This document shows positions 6,906-16,370 of a stretch of 64,000 nt of DNA, piece after piece. Position numbers and translations under genes: made by a program. The first letter of the stretch is position 1. Every line of letters begins with the position of its first letter. Source of the DNA: Eubacterium sp. (GTDB lineage: Bacteria; Bacillota_A; Clostridia; Lachnospirales; Lachnospiraceae); assembly GCA_023663915.1 (NCBI GenBank), contig JAMPGN010000001.1:1-64000 (forward strand), read 5' to 3'. Below the pieces are notes generated by a model. That model had not been told where the DNA came from, did no database searches, and saw nothing but the letters and a program-made list of their open reading frames with translations.

Positions 6906-7976
6906 GTGTATGATATGGCAGAGAATATTAGAATGGATTCCCATAAGTTAATATATCATCCGGAAACAGTGGCAAGATGGCTGAAAGGGGAGAATATTTA
7001 TCCGATTGAACTGGAAATTGGACTGACGAATGCGTGCAACCACAGATGTATATTTTGCGCAGTTGACTATACAGGCTATCAGCCATATCGGATAGATACA
7101 GAGATACTGCTGGGTAATCTAGAAGAACTTGCACCAAAAGGTTTAAAGAGCATTATCTATGCTGGAGAAGGGGAACCTTTTGCACATAAAGAGGCTTCGG
7201 TTATTATTAATAGAACGAAAGAACTAGGAATTGATGTGGCAGTATCTACTAACGGCGTACTGTTGACACCTGAAATGTCGAGAGAAATCTTGAATTCGTT
7301 GACATGGATTCGTTTCAGTATATCGGGGATCAAAAACAGCACTTATGATAAGATTCATCGTGGCAAGCAGGGAGATTTACAGAGGGTATTGTCAAATATG
7401 CAGGAAGCTGTAAAAGTAAAAAAGGATCAGCGGATGAAAACAACATTAGGAGTCCAGTTGCTGTTGCTTCCCGATAACAAGGATGAAGTTGTTGCGATGG
7501 GAAAAGAACTGCGAAAAATCGGAGTGGACTATTTTACTGTTAAACCGTTTTCGCAGCATCCACAGAGTCAACAGATTATACAGGTAGACTATAAAGAGAT
7601 GCTTTTTCTGGAAAAGGAAGTGAAGGAACTAGAGACAGAAAAGTTTAAGATATATTTTAGAACCCATGCAATGAAGAAGCTGGAATGCATAAGAGACTAC
7701 AAACATTGCTGGGCACTTCCCTTTATGGTGTATGTAGATGCAAAAGGGAATTTGTGGCCATGCATTGTATTTATGGGAAAAGATGAGATGAAGTATGGAA
7801 ATCTCAATGAGGAGAGTTTTTGCGAGATTTGGGAAGGACAACGTAGAAGGCAAATAGCAGATTATTTTATGCATATGGACTTGGAAAAAAATTGCAGGGA
7901 GCTTTGCAGACTAGACGAGATGAATCGGTATCTGGATAAGCTGAAGTGTCCGGAGGGACATGTGAATTTTATATAA
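6906..7976 (+). CDS. Radical SAM protein with SPASM-type C-terminus (1)
   Basis: 356 residues. The CxxxCxxC cluster motif is Cys44, Cys48, Cys51 (CNHRCIFC) after a TNACN lead; the GEGEP segment matches the SAM-binding GGE motif. A C-terminal Cys-rich part (from about residue 268, with CWALPF, PCIVFM and NCRELC) should bind one or two auxiliary clusters, as in SPASM/Twitch proteins. Substrate unknown: family members modify peptides, cofactors or sugars. GTG 6906 was chosen because TAGGA lies five bases upstream; ATG 6915 is too close to other signals. It is paired with the similar gene at 7996, and both end in a similar (H)xNF(I/V) tail, which suggests duplication. Confidence 0.75.
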   Translation: MYDMAENIRMDSHKLIYHPETVARWLKGENIYPIELEIGLTNACNHRCIFCAVDYTGYQPYRIDTEILLGNLEELAPKGLKSIIYAGEGEPFAHKEASVIINRTKELGIDVAVSTNGVLLTPEMSREILNSLTWIRFSISGIKNSTYDKIHRGKQGDLQRVLSNMQEAVKVKKDQRMKTTLGVQLLLLPDNKDEVVAMGKELRKIGVDYFTVKPFSQHPQSQQIIQVDYKEMLFLEKEVKELETEKFKIYFRTHAMKKLECIRDYKHCWALPFMVYVDAKGNLWPCIVFMGKDEMKYGNLNEESFCEIWEGQRRRQIADYFMHMDLEKNCRELCRLDEMNRYLDKLKCPEGHVNFI

Positions 7977-7995
7977 TGAGGAAAGGGAAGCAGAT

Positions 7996-9066
7996 ATGAC
8001 AGATAATAATACACCATATAGCCAATTAAAAATTTTTCATCATCCAGAAACTTTGAAACACTTGCAGAAAGGAGAGCGATGCACCCCGGTTTATATTAGA
8101 ATTAAGCCTACTAATAAATGTGACCAAGATTGCTATTATTGTGTGTACAAACATGCTTTTGGAAATTTGGAAGATTATTGTCCGACAGATGAAATACCAT
8201 ATGATAAAATGATGGAAATTATTGAAGATATCATTGACATGGACGTAAAAGCAGTTACCTTTAGCGGGGGTGGAGAACCATTACTATATCCACACATAGT
8301 TGAGGTAATGGAAAAACTTTTGGCTGGCGGAGTTGACTTGTCGATGATTACAAATGCAAGTATGTTATGTGGGAAAAGGGCAGAAATATTAGCGCATGCA
8401 AAATGGGTAAGGATTTCTGCAGAATCAATTCGAGATAGTGAATATTGTCGATTGCGTGGAATAAAAGAAGGCGCATTTGAGAGGCTTTGCGATAATATTA
8501 AACAATTTGCAGCGATAAAGGAGGATACATGCCAGTTAGGAGTAAATATGGTTGTCGGTAAAGAAAATTACAATGAAGTAAGAGAAATGGCAGCGTTGAT
8601 GAAAAGGTTAGGAGTCAATCATGTCAAATACGCTCCGTTACTTTCGAATGATACTGAGAAATACCATTATGAGTTCAAAGATAAAGTTTCAAAGGAATTG
8701 GCAAGGGCGCAAGAGGAATTGTCAGATGATAAGTTTCAAGTTATAGATTTGTATACAACGGCGTTTTCTAATAGCGTAATTTTCAAACGGAAATATAATA
8801 GATGCCCAATTAAAGAATTTATTTGCGTTATTGCTGCTAATTCAAAAGTTTACTATTGTCATGACAAGGCATATTTAAAGAATGGTGTTGTGGGAGATTT
8901 GACGCATCAATCTTTTAAGGAATGCTGGTATTCTGAGGCGGTAACAAAACAGTTTAAAGATTTTGATGCAATGAGAGACTGTCACCAGCATTGTGTTTAT
9001 GACAGTAGAAATGAAATTATAAACGCTTTTTTGGATATAGATAAAAATCATCTTAATTTTGTATGA
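7996..9066 (+). CDS. Radical SAM protein with SPASM-type C-terminus (2)
   Basis: 356 residues, the same length as its neighbour. The cluster motif is Cys42, Cys46, Cys49 (CDQDCYYC), SAM-binding GGGEP follows near residue 93, and the C-terminal part holds CPIKEFICV, YYCHDKAY and CHQHC cysteines for auxiliary iron-sulfur binding. It lies 19 bases after the first radical SAM gene with GGAAAGGGAAG before ATG 7996, so the two are co-transcribed behind the HldE-like gene. Position in a heptose and amino-sugar locus suggests action on a sugar or on a glycan-bearing peptide; this is inference. Base composition is more AT-rich than the upstream gene. Confidence 0.75.
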   Translation: MTDNNTPYSQLKIFHHPETLKHLQKGERCTPVYIRIKPTNKCDQDCYYCVYKHAFGNLEDYCPTDEIPYDKMMEIIEDIIDMDVKAVTFSGGGEPLLYPHIVEVMEKLLAGGVDLSMITNASMLCGKRAEILAHAKWVRISAESIRDSEYCRLRGIKEGAFERLCDNIKQFAAIKEDTCQLGVNMVVGKENYNEVREMAALMKRLGVNHVKYAPLLSNDTEKYHYEFKDKVSKELARAQEELSDDKFQVIDLYTTAFSNSVIFKRKYNRCPIKEFICVIAANSKVYYCHDKAYLKNGVVGDLTHQSFKECWYSEAVTKQFKDFDAMRDCHQHCVYDSRNEIINAFLDIDKNHLNFV

Positions 9067-9098
9067 TTTAAATTAGGAAAGGTTGGAAACAAAGGGTG

Positions 9099-9817
9099 AT
9101 GATATATAGCGGTGTAAATATTGGGATAATTAGAAATTGTAATTTTCGATGCAGTATGTGTACGGCGGTAGAAACCCATAATAAAGATAAACGAATGAGC
9201 GTGGATATTATTCCAAAAGTTTCAAGGAAATGGATTTGAATATCCGGATAAAATTTTGAAGCAAATATTATTAAATATTACAAGATTTATAAAAATTAGA
9301 GAGAGTTTAGGAAAGGGACCTAAAGTCTATTTGAGTTTTTTGTTGTGCAAAGAATCAAGGAAAGATTTAATTTCATATATAAGGTTTATGAGGATGGGGG
9401 GTAGACGGTGTAATTATTTCAGAATTGAGCAATATGAAAAACCATGTTCCGATAATTAGAACGCGTTGTAAAAGAATAAACCGAAACGAATTAAATATTG
9501 ATTATGATGGAAGTGCTTTATTATGTTGTGTCGATTTCGAACGAAAAATTATATTGGGAAATGTTTTAAACCCTAAATCAGTGAATGATTCTTTAAAGAG
9601 GTATCAAAGGATAAATAATTCGAGAAAGTTTGATTTGTTACCTCTAACATGCCAAACTTGTGATTATGTGTCGTCGAAGTCGTATTATAATTATTTACAG
9701 AGAAACGGTGGATTTATTCTATTGTTACAACGCCCTCACTGGCAGTTATATGGATTTCGTGACTATTTTTTTTACTTGATTCAGCAATACAAAAGCTATC
9801 GCAATATCAAAAAATAA
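9099..9817 (+). pseudogene. Broken third radical SAM/SPASM gene
   Basis: Three pieces of one gene are visible. Frame A (9099-9239) has NIGIIRNCNFRCSMCTA with the CxxxCxxC motif and stops at TGA 9237-9239. Frame B (about 9232-9400) continues with EYPDKILKQILLNI and an YLSFLL segment. Frame C (about 9400-9817) has GVIISELS and a SPASM-like tail with RTRCKRIN, LLCCVDF and LTCQTCDY. A frame change B to C falls on a six-G run at 9396-9401 where five G would keep the frame. Around 9225-9240 at least 100 codons seem to be missing relative to the two intact paralogues. The 3' part alone (from 9425) is open but lacks the catalytic core. Confidence 0.7.
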
Positions 9818-9840
9818 GAGAATGAGGTTGTTAGGGTAAA

Positions 9841-10908
9841 ATGATTAATGTTTGGAATAATGCGATATTGGATGATGAAATCAGAAAAGTCCAATGGGCG
9901 CTGCAAAACCGAAAAATAATGGAAGGTTCGGTGCTATTAGAGTTTGAAGAACGGTTAAAAGATATTTTGAAAGTTAGATATACAATAGGAGTTGCTAGCG
10001 GAAGCGCAGCATTGGCATTAGCTTTGATGGGAATTGGGCTAAAACCGGGGGATGAAGTCATAGTTCCAGATATAACATTTATTGCTACCGCCAATGCGCC
10101 TTATATGTTAGGCGCTAAAGTGATTTTAGCTCCAACATTGAAAAATGTACCATTGTTAGATATAGATGTTCTTGACGATTTAATTACCGATAGAACAAAA
10201 GCTATTATTCCTGTTTCATTAAATGGCAGATTAGTTGCAAGTAAAGAACTTGTGGAGCGATATGAAAAGCGTGGAATTTATATTATCGAAGATGCATGTC
10301 AGGCGTTTATGTCCAGTGATGAAAATGGGAGGGCAGGAACAAATGCGCATATAGGGTGTTTTTCTTTTGGAATTACCAAGACATTAACAACTGCTAAAGG
10401 AGGACTTGTAGTAACAAATGACGAGGAATTATTCAGGAAGATGAAACTGATTAAAATGCAGGGAATGGATTCTGTATTTGATGGTGATTACTTGTATCCG
10501 GGATTTAACTTCAAGCTTCCAGATATTTTAGCGGCAATTGGTCTGGCTCAGCTAAATCGTATACAGGAAAAGATGGATCATATGCGGCAGATCGATTGTA
10601 TGTACCAAGAGGGATTGAGAGAAATAGAGGGTATTGAGTTTATACCGAGGGGGAGAGAGCTGTTATGGATGTCAGATATCCTATGCAAAAACAGAGTTAA
10701 AGTACAAACGTTGTTAAGGGAACACAATATTATGTGCAGACCGTTGTATAAGCCATTGCATTACGCAGCTTTTTTAGAATGTGAGGGTGAGTTTGAAAAT
10801 GCTGTTGAATTGCAAAATAACGTCTTATATTTACCAAGTGGGCCAGATCAGGATTATGAAAATGTCGAGAGGACGATTCATGTATTGCAAAACGAGAAGT
10901 TGATATGA
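9841..10908 (+). CDS. DegT/DnrJ/EryC1-family PLP-dependent sugar aminotransferase
   Basis: 355 residues, normal for the family. The PLP Schiff-base Lys is Lys180 in FSFGITKTL, the cofactor-contacting acidic block is EDACQ at 150-154, and the GVASGSAAL phosphate loop is at 50-58. These enzymes transfer an amino group from Glu or Gln to a keto-sugar nucleotide, giving a 3-, 4- or 5-amino sugar. The neighbouring RmlD-like reductase and SDR epimerase could supply or use the keto-sugar, but the exact sugar cannot be read from the sequence. Start ATG 9841 follows a weak ggttgttaggg site and lies 23 bases after the broken radical SAM gene. Confidence 0.85.
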   Translation: MINVWNNAILDDEIRKVQWALQNRKIMEGSVLLEFEERLKDILKVRYTIGVASGSAALALALMGIGLKPGDEVIVPDITFIATANAPYMLGAKVILAPTLKNVPLLDIDVLDDLITDRTKAIIPVSLNGRLVASKELVERYEKRGIYIIEDACQAFMSSDENGRAGTNAHIGCFSFGITKTLTTAKGGLVVTNDEELFRKMKLIKMQGMDSVFDGDYLYPGFNFKLPDILAAIGLAQLNRIQEKMDHMRQIDCMYQEGLREIEGIEFIPRGRELLWMSDILCKNRVKVQTLLREHNIMCRPLYKPLHYAAFLECEGEFENAVELQNNVLYLPSGPDQDYENVERTIHVLQNEKLI

Positions 10909-10933
10909 TGCATTTGGGTAAAAGGAACAGAAA

Positions 10934-11806
10934 ATGAAGTATTTAGTTTTGGGAGCCAATAGTTATATTGGAAGTTATATATATGACAATTTAAAAAAAG
11001 AAGGATATTCAGTTGTTGGTACGGCGCATTTGGGAAGCGACACTGAACTATATTCCTACGATATTGAATGTGATGATATATATAGTTTGCCAATTGATTG
11101 GCAAGCTGATAATAAAGTCGCAATCATATGTATTGCTGTTACGAATCTTAATATGTATGTGGACAATTATGATTTGGCATATTTGATATGTGTAACAAGA
11201 ATGAAAAAGTTGGTAGATAGTTTAGTTAAGCAAGGGTTTTTTATTATTTATTTTTCCTCAGATAATGTCTATGACGGGTGTCGGGGGATGTATAAAGAAG
11301 ATGATGAGCCGAATCCCATAAGTTTGTATGGAAAACTAAAAGCGGAGATGGAAACATGGCTTTTGGAGAAGTATGCCAATATTTGTATTTTGAGATTAGC
11401 TAAAACGGTTTGTCATAGAAAGCATAAAAAAAATTTGCTTGATGAGTGGAGTCGGCTTCAACGAAATGGGGAAAAAATATATTGTATTAAGGATAATATT
11501 TTATCGTTTGTTGCGTTGGAGGATGTTTATCGTGCATGTGTGATTGTTGCAAATGAGGGACTATGTGGATTATACAATATTTCTGGCGATCTGGCATTTT
11601 CTAGAAAACAATTAGCAATTCTTTTCTTTAAGATTGCAGGTAAGATGTGCGATATTGTTGAGTGTTCTTATAAGGAATTGGGATTTATAGATGCAAGGCC
11701 GCTTAATGTAAGTATGAGCAATGCTAAGTTTAAATGTTTGACCGGATATGAGTTTACGAAAATGGAAAAAGTCATACAGAGTTATATTAGAGAGGAAATG
11801 AACTAG
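10934..11806 (+). CDS. RmlD-like NAD(P)-dependent sugar reductase (SDR)
   Basis: 290 residues, the length of dTDP-4-dehydrorhamnose reductases. The dinucleotide loop is LGANSYIGSYI (residues 6-16), the catalytic block has FSSDNVYDG and YGKLK (Tyr about 131, Lys four residues later). The family reduces a 4-keto nucleotide sugar in the cytosol. No other dTDP-rhamnose genes are nearby, so the substrate is probably a different keto-sugar made in this cluster. ATG 10934 follows AAAGGAACAG. It lies 25 bases after the aminotransferase, in the same operon. Confidence 0.7.
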   Translation: MKYLVLGANSYIGSYIYDNLKKEGYSVVGTAHLGSDTELYSYDIECDDIYSLPIDWQADNKVAIICIAVTNLNMYVDNYDLAYLICVTRMKKLVDSLVKQGFFIIYFSSDNVYDGCRGMYKEDDEPNPISLYGKLKAEMETWLLEKYANICILRLAKTVCHRKHKKNLLDEWSRLQRNGEKIYCIKDNILSFVALEDVYRACVIVANEGLCGLYNISGDLAFSRKQLAILFFKIAGKMCDIVECSYKELGFIDARPLNVSMSNAKFKCLTGYEFTKMEKVIQSYIREEMN

Positions 11807-11827
11807 CTAGATGTATGGAGAAGAAAA

Positions 11828-12292
11828 ATGCAGACAAGAAAAATATCATGTACGTATTTAATGACACTGGGTTTGGAAGACAAAGCGGACATCAATGTGA
11901 ACTGAAGGGTGTCTGATCGGCATGAAGAACTGGTTTATCACATTTTTGAGGGAGCTGAGGGTGAAAATACCTTTATGGATGGAAAAAGACGACAGCCTGT
12001 CATAAGTACGAAGCTTGTTCAAGTGCGTAATATCAATGTTATTTTAGAAGAAAACCATATTGAAAAAATTGACTTTATGGACATAGATGCGGAAGGATTT
12101 GATGAGAGAATAGTCTATTCCTTTAACTGGAAAAAATATCATCCTAGATGTGTCTTGATAGAATTATTGGGACAAAGGGATATAGAGGCAGTGATACAGA
12201 CGCCGATTCATAAAAAAATGAAAGAGGAAGGCTATATTTTAAAGTGTTTTTACACTGTTACAGCATTGTATGTTAACACGGATAGTTTATAG
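11828..12292 (+). pseudogene. 5'-truncated FkbM-family methyltransferase
   Basis: The open part from GTG 11909 (127 codons) matches only the C-terminal half of FkbM methyltransferases: ILEENHIEKIDFMDIDAEG is the family's core strand and metal-proximal segment, followed by KKYHPRCVLIELL. The SAM-binding glycine loop is missing. Just upstream, ATG 11828 opens a short frame that stops at TGA 11903-11905, probably more of the lost gene. An O-methyltransferase for the glycan has thus been lost here. Confidence 0.65.
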
Positions 12293-12302
12293 GGAGGATT
12301 CT

Positions 12303-14150
12303 ATGTATGTATTAGGCATTTCTGCATTATATCATGATTCAGCAGCCGCGTTGATTTGTGATGGAGAAATTGTTGCCGCGGCACAGGAAGAGCGATTCAC
12401 AAGAATAAAGCACGATCCGTCTATTCCAGTGAATGCAATAGATTATTGTTTAAAAGCAGGAAAGGTTCATGTGGAAGATTTAGCAGGAGTCATATATTAT
12501 GATAATCCATTTTTGACTTTAGGCAGATTTATACAGAATTTACGTTATGCAGGTGGGGATAACAGGGAGTTATTAGATTTTTCATTGAAACCACTTGTGA
12601 GCAAAAAGTTATGGATACATCATATGATAAGAGACAGAGTTGGACGGTTGGGGATAAAAGACAAGCTATATGTAGTAGAGCATCACATTTCTCATGCGGC
12701 ATCAGCCTTTTTTCCATCACCCTATAAAAAGGCAGCAATTATTACTGTCGATGGCGTGGGGGAATATGCAACGACAACGATAGGCTATGGAGAGGAAAAC
12801 AAGATAAAAATTTTGCAAGAAATAAATTATCCACATTCATTGGGATTACTGTATAGTGCTTTTACTTATTTTTGTGGATTTAAGGTGAATTCTGGTGATT
12901 ATAAACTGATGGGATTAGCGCCTTATGGTGAACCGGTTTACTATCAATTAATTAAGGAAAAATTGATTGATATTAAGGAGGACGGTTCATATAGATTGAA
13001 TTTAGAATATTTTGATTATCCGTATGGCAGAGCTATGACCAATGATAAGTTTTCCAAATTATTTGGTGGAGAGAGGAGAAAACCTGAAAGCATAATTACA
13101 AAAAGGGAGATGGATATGGCATCTTCTATTCAAAAAGTTGTAGAAGAAGTCATTCTATTAATGGCTCGCCATACAAAAAAAATATTGGGAGACAAAGTTG
13201 AAAATTTGGTTCTGGCAGGAGGTGTGGCATTAAATTGCGTTGCTAATGGTGTTCTGTATCGTGAAAAGATATTTAAAAATATTTGGATACAACCTGCCGC
13301 AGGGGATGCTGGAGGAGCGCTTGGTGCGGCGATGTTTTATTACTATCAACATTGTGGACGAGAGAGATATGCAGATGATATACATGATAAGCAAAAAGGT
13401 TCCTATCTGGGACCTAGGTTTGAAGATGAGTATATAGAAGATTATTTAAAAACAAAAGGATATGTATATCATCAATATGAATATGGGCAGTATTACTATC
13501 AGAAGATTGCAGAGTTGTTAGACCAACAAAAGGTGGTGGGATTATTTGAAGGGCGCATGGAGTATGGTCCTAGAGCATTAGGAAACCGTAGCATTATTGC
13601 TGATCCGCGTTCACCTCAAATGCAGTCAAAGCTGAATTTGAAAATAAAATATAGGGAATCTTTTAGACCATTTGCCCCCTCTGTTTTGGAAGAGGAGGTG
13701 GAAAATTATTTTGACGCGAATTTTAAGAATCCATATATGCTCTTTTGTGTGAATGTAAAAAATACAATTAGGAGAGAGTTTCAAGTTGAAGAAGAGTTAA
13801 AGATGTCGCAGGAAGATATGATTTCTGTTGTGAATAAAGTACGTTCAAGCATTCCGGCAGTGACTCATGTAGATTATTCGGCTAGAGTTCAGACAGTTAG
13901 TGAAGAAAATAATCCGACATATTATAAAATTATTAAAGCTTTTCAGCGACGGACAGGTTGCGGGTTGGTTATTAATACATCATATAATGTCAGGGGAGAA
14001 CCGATTGTATGCACGCCGGAGGAGGCATATTCGTGTTTTATGCATACGGAAATGGATGTGTTGGTTTTAGGGCAGTATATTTTATATAAAGAAGAGCAGA
14101 AAGAATTAAATGATGGAGAAGAATGGAGAAAGCAATATGAACTTGATTAA
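12303..14150 (+). CDS. NodU/CmcH-family O-carbamoyltransferase
   Basis: About 615 residues from ATG 12303, preceded by AGGGAGG; an upstream in-frame ATG at 12270 lies inside the previous gene and lacks a site. The N-terminal half is a YrdC/HSP70-like fold opening with LGISALYHDSAAAL, with the metal-binding HHISHAASAF His residues near 126-130 and LVLAGGVALNCVANG; the C-terminal half has EYGPRALGNRSI. Members transfer a carbamoyl group from carbamoyl phosphate to a sugar hydroxyl with ATP. Here it would decorate the heptose or amino-sugar glycan. Acts in the cytosol. It overlaps the next small gene slightly. Confidence 0.9.
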   Translation: MYVLGISALYHDSAAALICDGEIVAAAQEERFTRIKHDPSIPVNAIDYCLKAGKVHVEDLAGVIYYDNPFLTLGRFIQNLRYAGGDNRELLDFSLKPLVSKKLWIHHMIRDRVGRLGIKDKLYVVEHHISHAASAFFPSPYKKAAIITVDGVGEYATTTIGYGEENKIKILQEINYPHSLGLLYSAFTYFCGFKVNSGDYKLMGLAPYGEPVYYQLIKEKLIDIKEDGSYRLNLEYFDYPYGRAMTNDKFSKLFGGERRKPESIITKREMDMASSIQKVVEEVILLMARHTKKILGDKVENLVLAGGVALNCVANGVLYREKIFKNIWIQPAAGDAGGALGAAMFYYYQHCGRERYADDIHDKQKGSYLGPRFEDEYIEDYLKTKGYVYHQYEYGQYYYQKIAELLDQQKVVGLFEGRMEYGPRALGNRSIIADPRSPQMQSKLNLKIKYRESFRPFAPSVLEEEVENYFDANFKNPYMLFCVNVKNTIRREFQVEEELKMSQEDMISVVNKVRSSIPAVTHVDYSARVQTVSEENNPTYYKIIKAFQRRTGCGLVINTSYNVRGEPIVCTPEEAYSCFMHTEMDVLVLGQYILYKEEQKELNDGEEWRKQYELD

Positions 14151-14502
14151 TGGAAATATTAGAGAATATTTATCTTTGTGGGCAAAAGAAAATGAGGATG
14201 CAAATGTTTTCCCCAAAATTTCTGATGAAGTAACGTCTTATTATATTACAAGAAATTCTAAACAATCCTATATAAAAGAATATGCTTTTGAAAACATGCA
14301 GGAATTAGCAAGCGAATTAGAAAGATATAGTGGATTACCGGAAAAATCTCAGCTACTGAAGAAAATGACTGTGGCAATATGTGAGAACAGATATAAAAGT
14401 TATTTTGAAGGTTATGGGAATGAAGGAGAAAGAAAATATGATGAAGGGATTGTTCGGGGAGATGAAGAAAAGGAATTGCCTGATTTCATTTATATTTTCT
14501 AA
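14137..14502 (+). CDS. Small acidic hypothetical protein
   Basis: About 121 residues. ATG 14137 was preferred because GGAGAAAG stands at 14125-14132; ATG 14110, 27 bases earlier, would lie deeper in the carbamoyltransferase gene. The sequence is charged and helical with no membrane segment and no motif that I recognise; it ends in an acidic stretch (RGDEEKELPDF). Overlap with the carbamoyltransferase implies coupled translation, so it may assist that enzyme. Function unknown. Confidence 0.55.
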   Translation: MNLINGNIREYLSLWAKENEDANVFPKISDEVTSYYITRNSKQSYIKEYAFENMQELASELERYSGLPEKSQLLKKMTVAICENRYKSYFEGYGNEGERKYDEGIVRGDEEKELPDFIYIF

Positions 14503-14544
14503 AAATAGCTTTATGGGCTGATAATATATTGGAGAAGGAAAAGA

Positions 14545-16341
14545 ATGATTCATACATTTTACACATTAAAGAAGGAGTATCAAGATAAAAAAATATGTAT
14601 ATGGGATGTTAATGAAGATTCAATAGGTATGTTTGCAATGTTGGCTTTCAGAAGAATTGATATATTTGGATTTGTCACATCTCAGAAAGAATATGTTGGT
14701 GAAATATACATGAATCGACCAATACTTGACATTGAGCAGACTAATCAGGAAATGATTGTTTTGGTCTATGATTCAGTATTAAAAGAAATTATGGATAAAC
14801 TGATAATGGATAATAGCAATATCACGTTTATTTATTGGTCGGATGCGTTAGCGATCAATGAACAATTGAGGAAGCAACCAGTTGTAATATATGGAATTGG
14901 GGCAGCAGCTGATAAACTTACAGAAGTGTTGAAAAGCGAAAATATAGATGTAGATTTATATTGTGTTACCAAAAAAACTCAAGTGTCTGACTATAGAGGG
15001 AAAAGAATAATAGAAGTTGCTGATTTAGAAAAATATAGAGATTGTGCAGTACTCATTGGAGCAGCGCGTTTTAACTCCAGATTTGAAATGTTGAACAATT
15101 TATCAAATTTTCAAGGTGATATATACCTGAAAATGGAGAATGTGAAATTTGGAAATCATATGGCCAATCTCAATTATTTGGGAGCAGGATTATTAGATAT
15201 ACCGGATATTATGTTGATGCAATATATTGATTTGGCAAGAAGGAGACACAGAAAAATATATTTATATGGATGCGAAAAAAATTTGCTTGCAGATTTAATA
15301 ACGGATGTATTACGCATATATAACATTGGTATCGAAGGATATGTTTGTGAAAAGAAAGATGAAAGGAAGCACATACAAAGTATATATGATTTAGCTTATG
15401 AAAGTGTAGAAGATAAGTTAATTATTATATATGATGAATTTCCTCAACAGATAATTGAGGATAGAGCAAATATAGAGCTTGCAGGTTTTTCTTTAGAAAA
15501 TGAAAACTATACAGCACTTCAGTGCTATACGTATTCCAATGACAAAATGATGTTAAAATGGAGGGAGTATCCGGATCCTTTAGTGGGACATAGCCAAATT
15601 ATTACCAATGCAGCACCGGGATGGAAAATATACGGAACAGAAGAAGGAACAAAAATTGTTATCTTAGGCGGATCTACTTCCTCAGAATTGTATCATCCGG
15701 AAAATTGGGTAAGCAAATTATATTATCTATTATCTGATTATGGGTTTAACATAACAGTTTATAATGGGGCGCATCCGGGAAATGATATTGTAGCAGAGTT
15801 GTTGCGGTTTTTAAGAGACGGATATGTGTTACAACCTCAGATAGTAGTTAGTATGAGTGGTGTGAACAATATTTTTTGTAAAGAAGCAGATAATCAGTTT
15901 AATGAAAGAATATTAAATCAATGGATGCGGAATAGATCACCAAATGGAAAATATTGTAGTGGAATATATAGTGACGAGCCAGTGTATCAATTTTGGCTTA
16001 GAAATGTAAAGTTGCTAAAAATGGTAAGTGAATTTTACGGGGCGCAATTTTATTGTTTTCTCCAACCAATTAGCATGCTAATGGAGAATATGACTGTGTA
16101 TGAAAGAAGTGTATTTGGTGAAAGGACAAGTCGAGCATACAAAGACAGTAAAAGTTTGCGAAATAGGGAATTTGGACAGTATATTGAGAGTGAGAATGAA
16201 AACTATATAAATATAGTAGATTTGCTGGATCATAAAGAGGGAATGTATTTGGATTCATGTCACTATACTGACAAAGCAAACGAGGTTATTGCGAAGAAAG
16301 TATATGAAATAATAGCGCCTGTTGTACGGGAATTTCAATAA
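14545..16341 (+). CDS. Three Rossmann-like modules fused to a C-terminal SGNH hydrolase
   Basis: 598 residues. Three Rossmann-like units follow each other: one opening KKICIWDV (about 10-95), one with VVIYGIGAAADKL (about 112-200), and one with KIYLYGCEKNLL (about 233-320). Residues about 365-598 form an SGNH hydrolase: nucleophile block ILGGSTSSE, glycine block NGAHPGND, Asn block SGVNN and end block DSCHYTDKA with the Asp-x-x-His pair. Such domains move acyl groups on carbohydrates. Triple occurrence of the island's recurrent module on one protein is unusual. There is no secretion signal, so the hydrolase acts inside the cell. GGAGAAGGAAAAG precedes ATG 14545. Confidence 0.65.
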   Translation: MIHTFYTLKKEYQDKKICIWDVNEDSIGMFAMLAFRRIDIFGFVTSQKEYVGEIYMNRPILDIEQTNQEMIVLVYDSVLKEIMDKLIMDNSNITFIYWSDALAINEQLRKQPVVIYGIGAAADKLTEVLKSENIDVDLYCVTKKTQVSDYRGKRIIEVADLEKYRDCAVLIGAARFNSRFEMLNNLSNFQGDIYLKMENVKFGNHMANLNYLGAGLLDIPDIMLMQYIDLARRRHRKIYLYGCEKNLLADLITDVLRIYNIGIEGYVCEKKDERKHIQSIYDLAYESVEDKLIIIYDEFPQQIIEDRANIELAGFSLENENYTALQCYTYSNDKMMLKWREYPDPLVGHSQIITNAAPGWKIYGTEEGTKIVILGGSTSSELYHPENWVSKLYYLLSDYGFNITVYNGAHPGNDIVAELLRFLRDGYVLQPQIVVSMSGVNNIFCKEADNQFNERILNQWMRNRSPNGKYCSGIYSDEPVYQFWLRNVKLLKMVSEFYGAQFYCFLQPISMLMENMTVYERSVFGERTSRAYKDSKSLRNREFGQYIESENENYINIVDLLDHKEGMYLDSCHYTDKANEVIAKKVYEIIAPVVREFQ

Positions 16342-16370
16342 AAAATGTAGAATATTTTTTGGAGGAGTGT

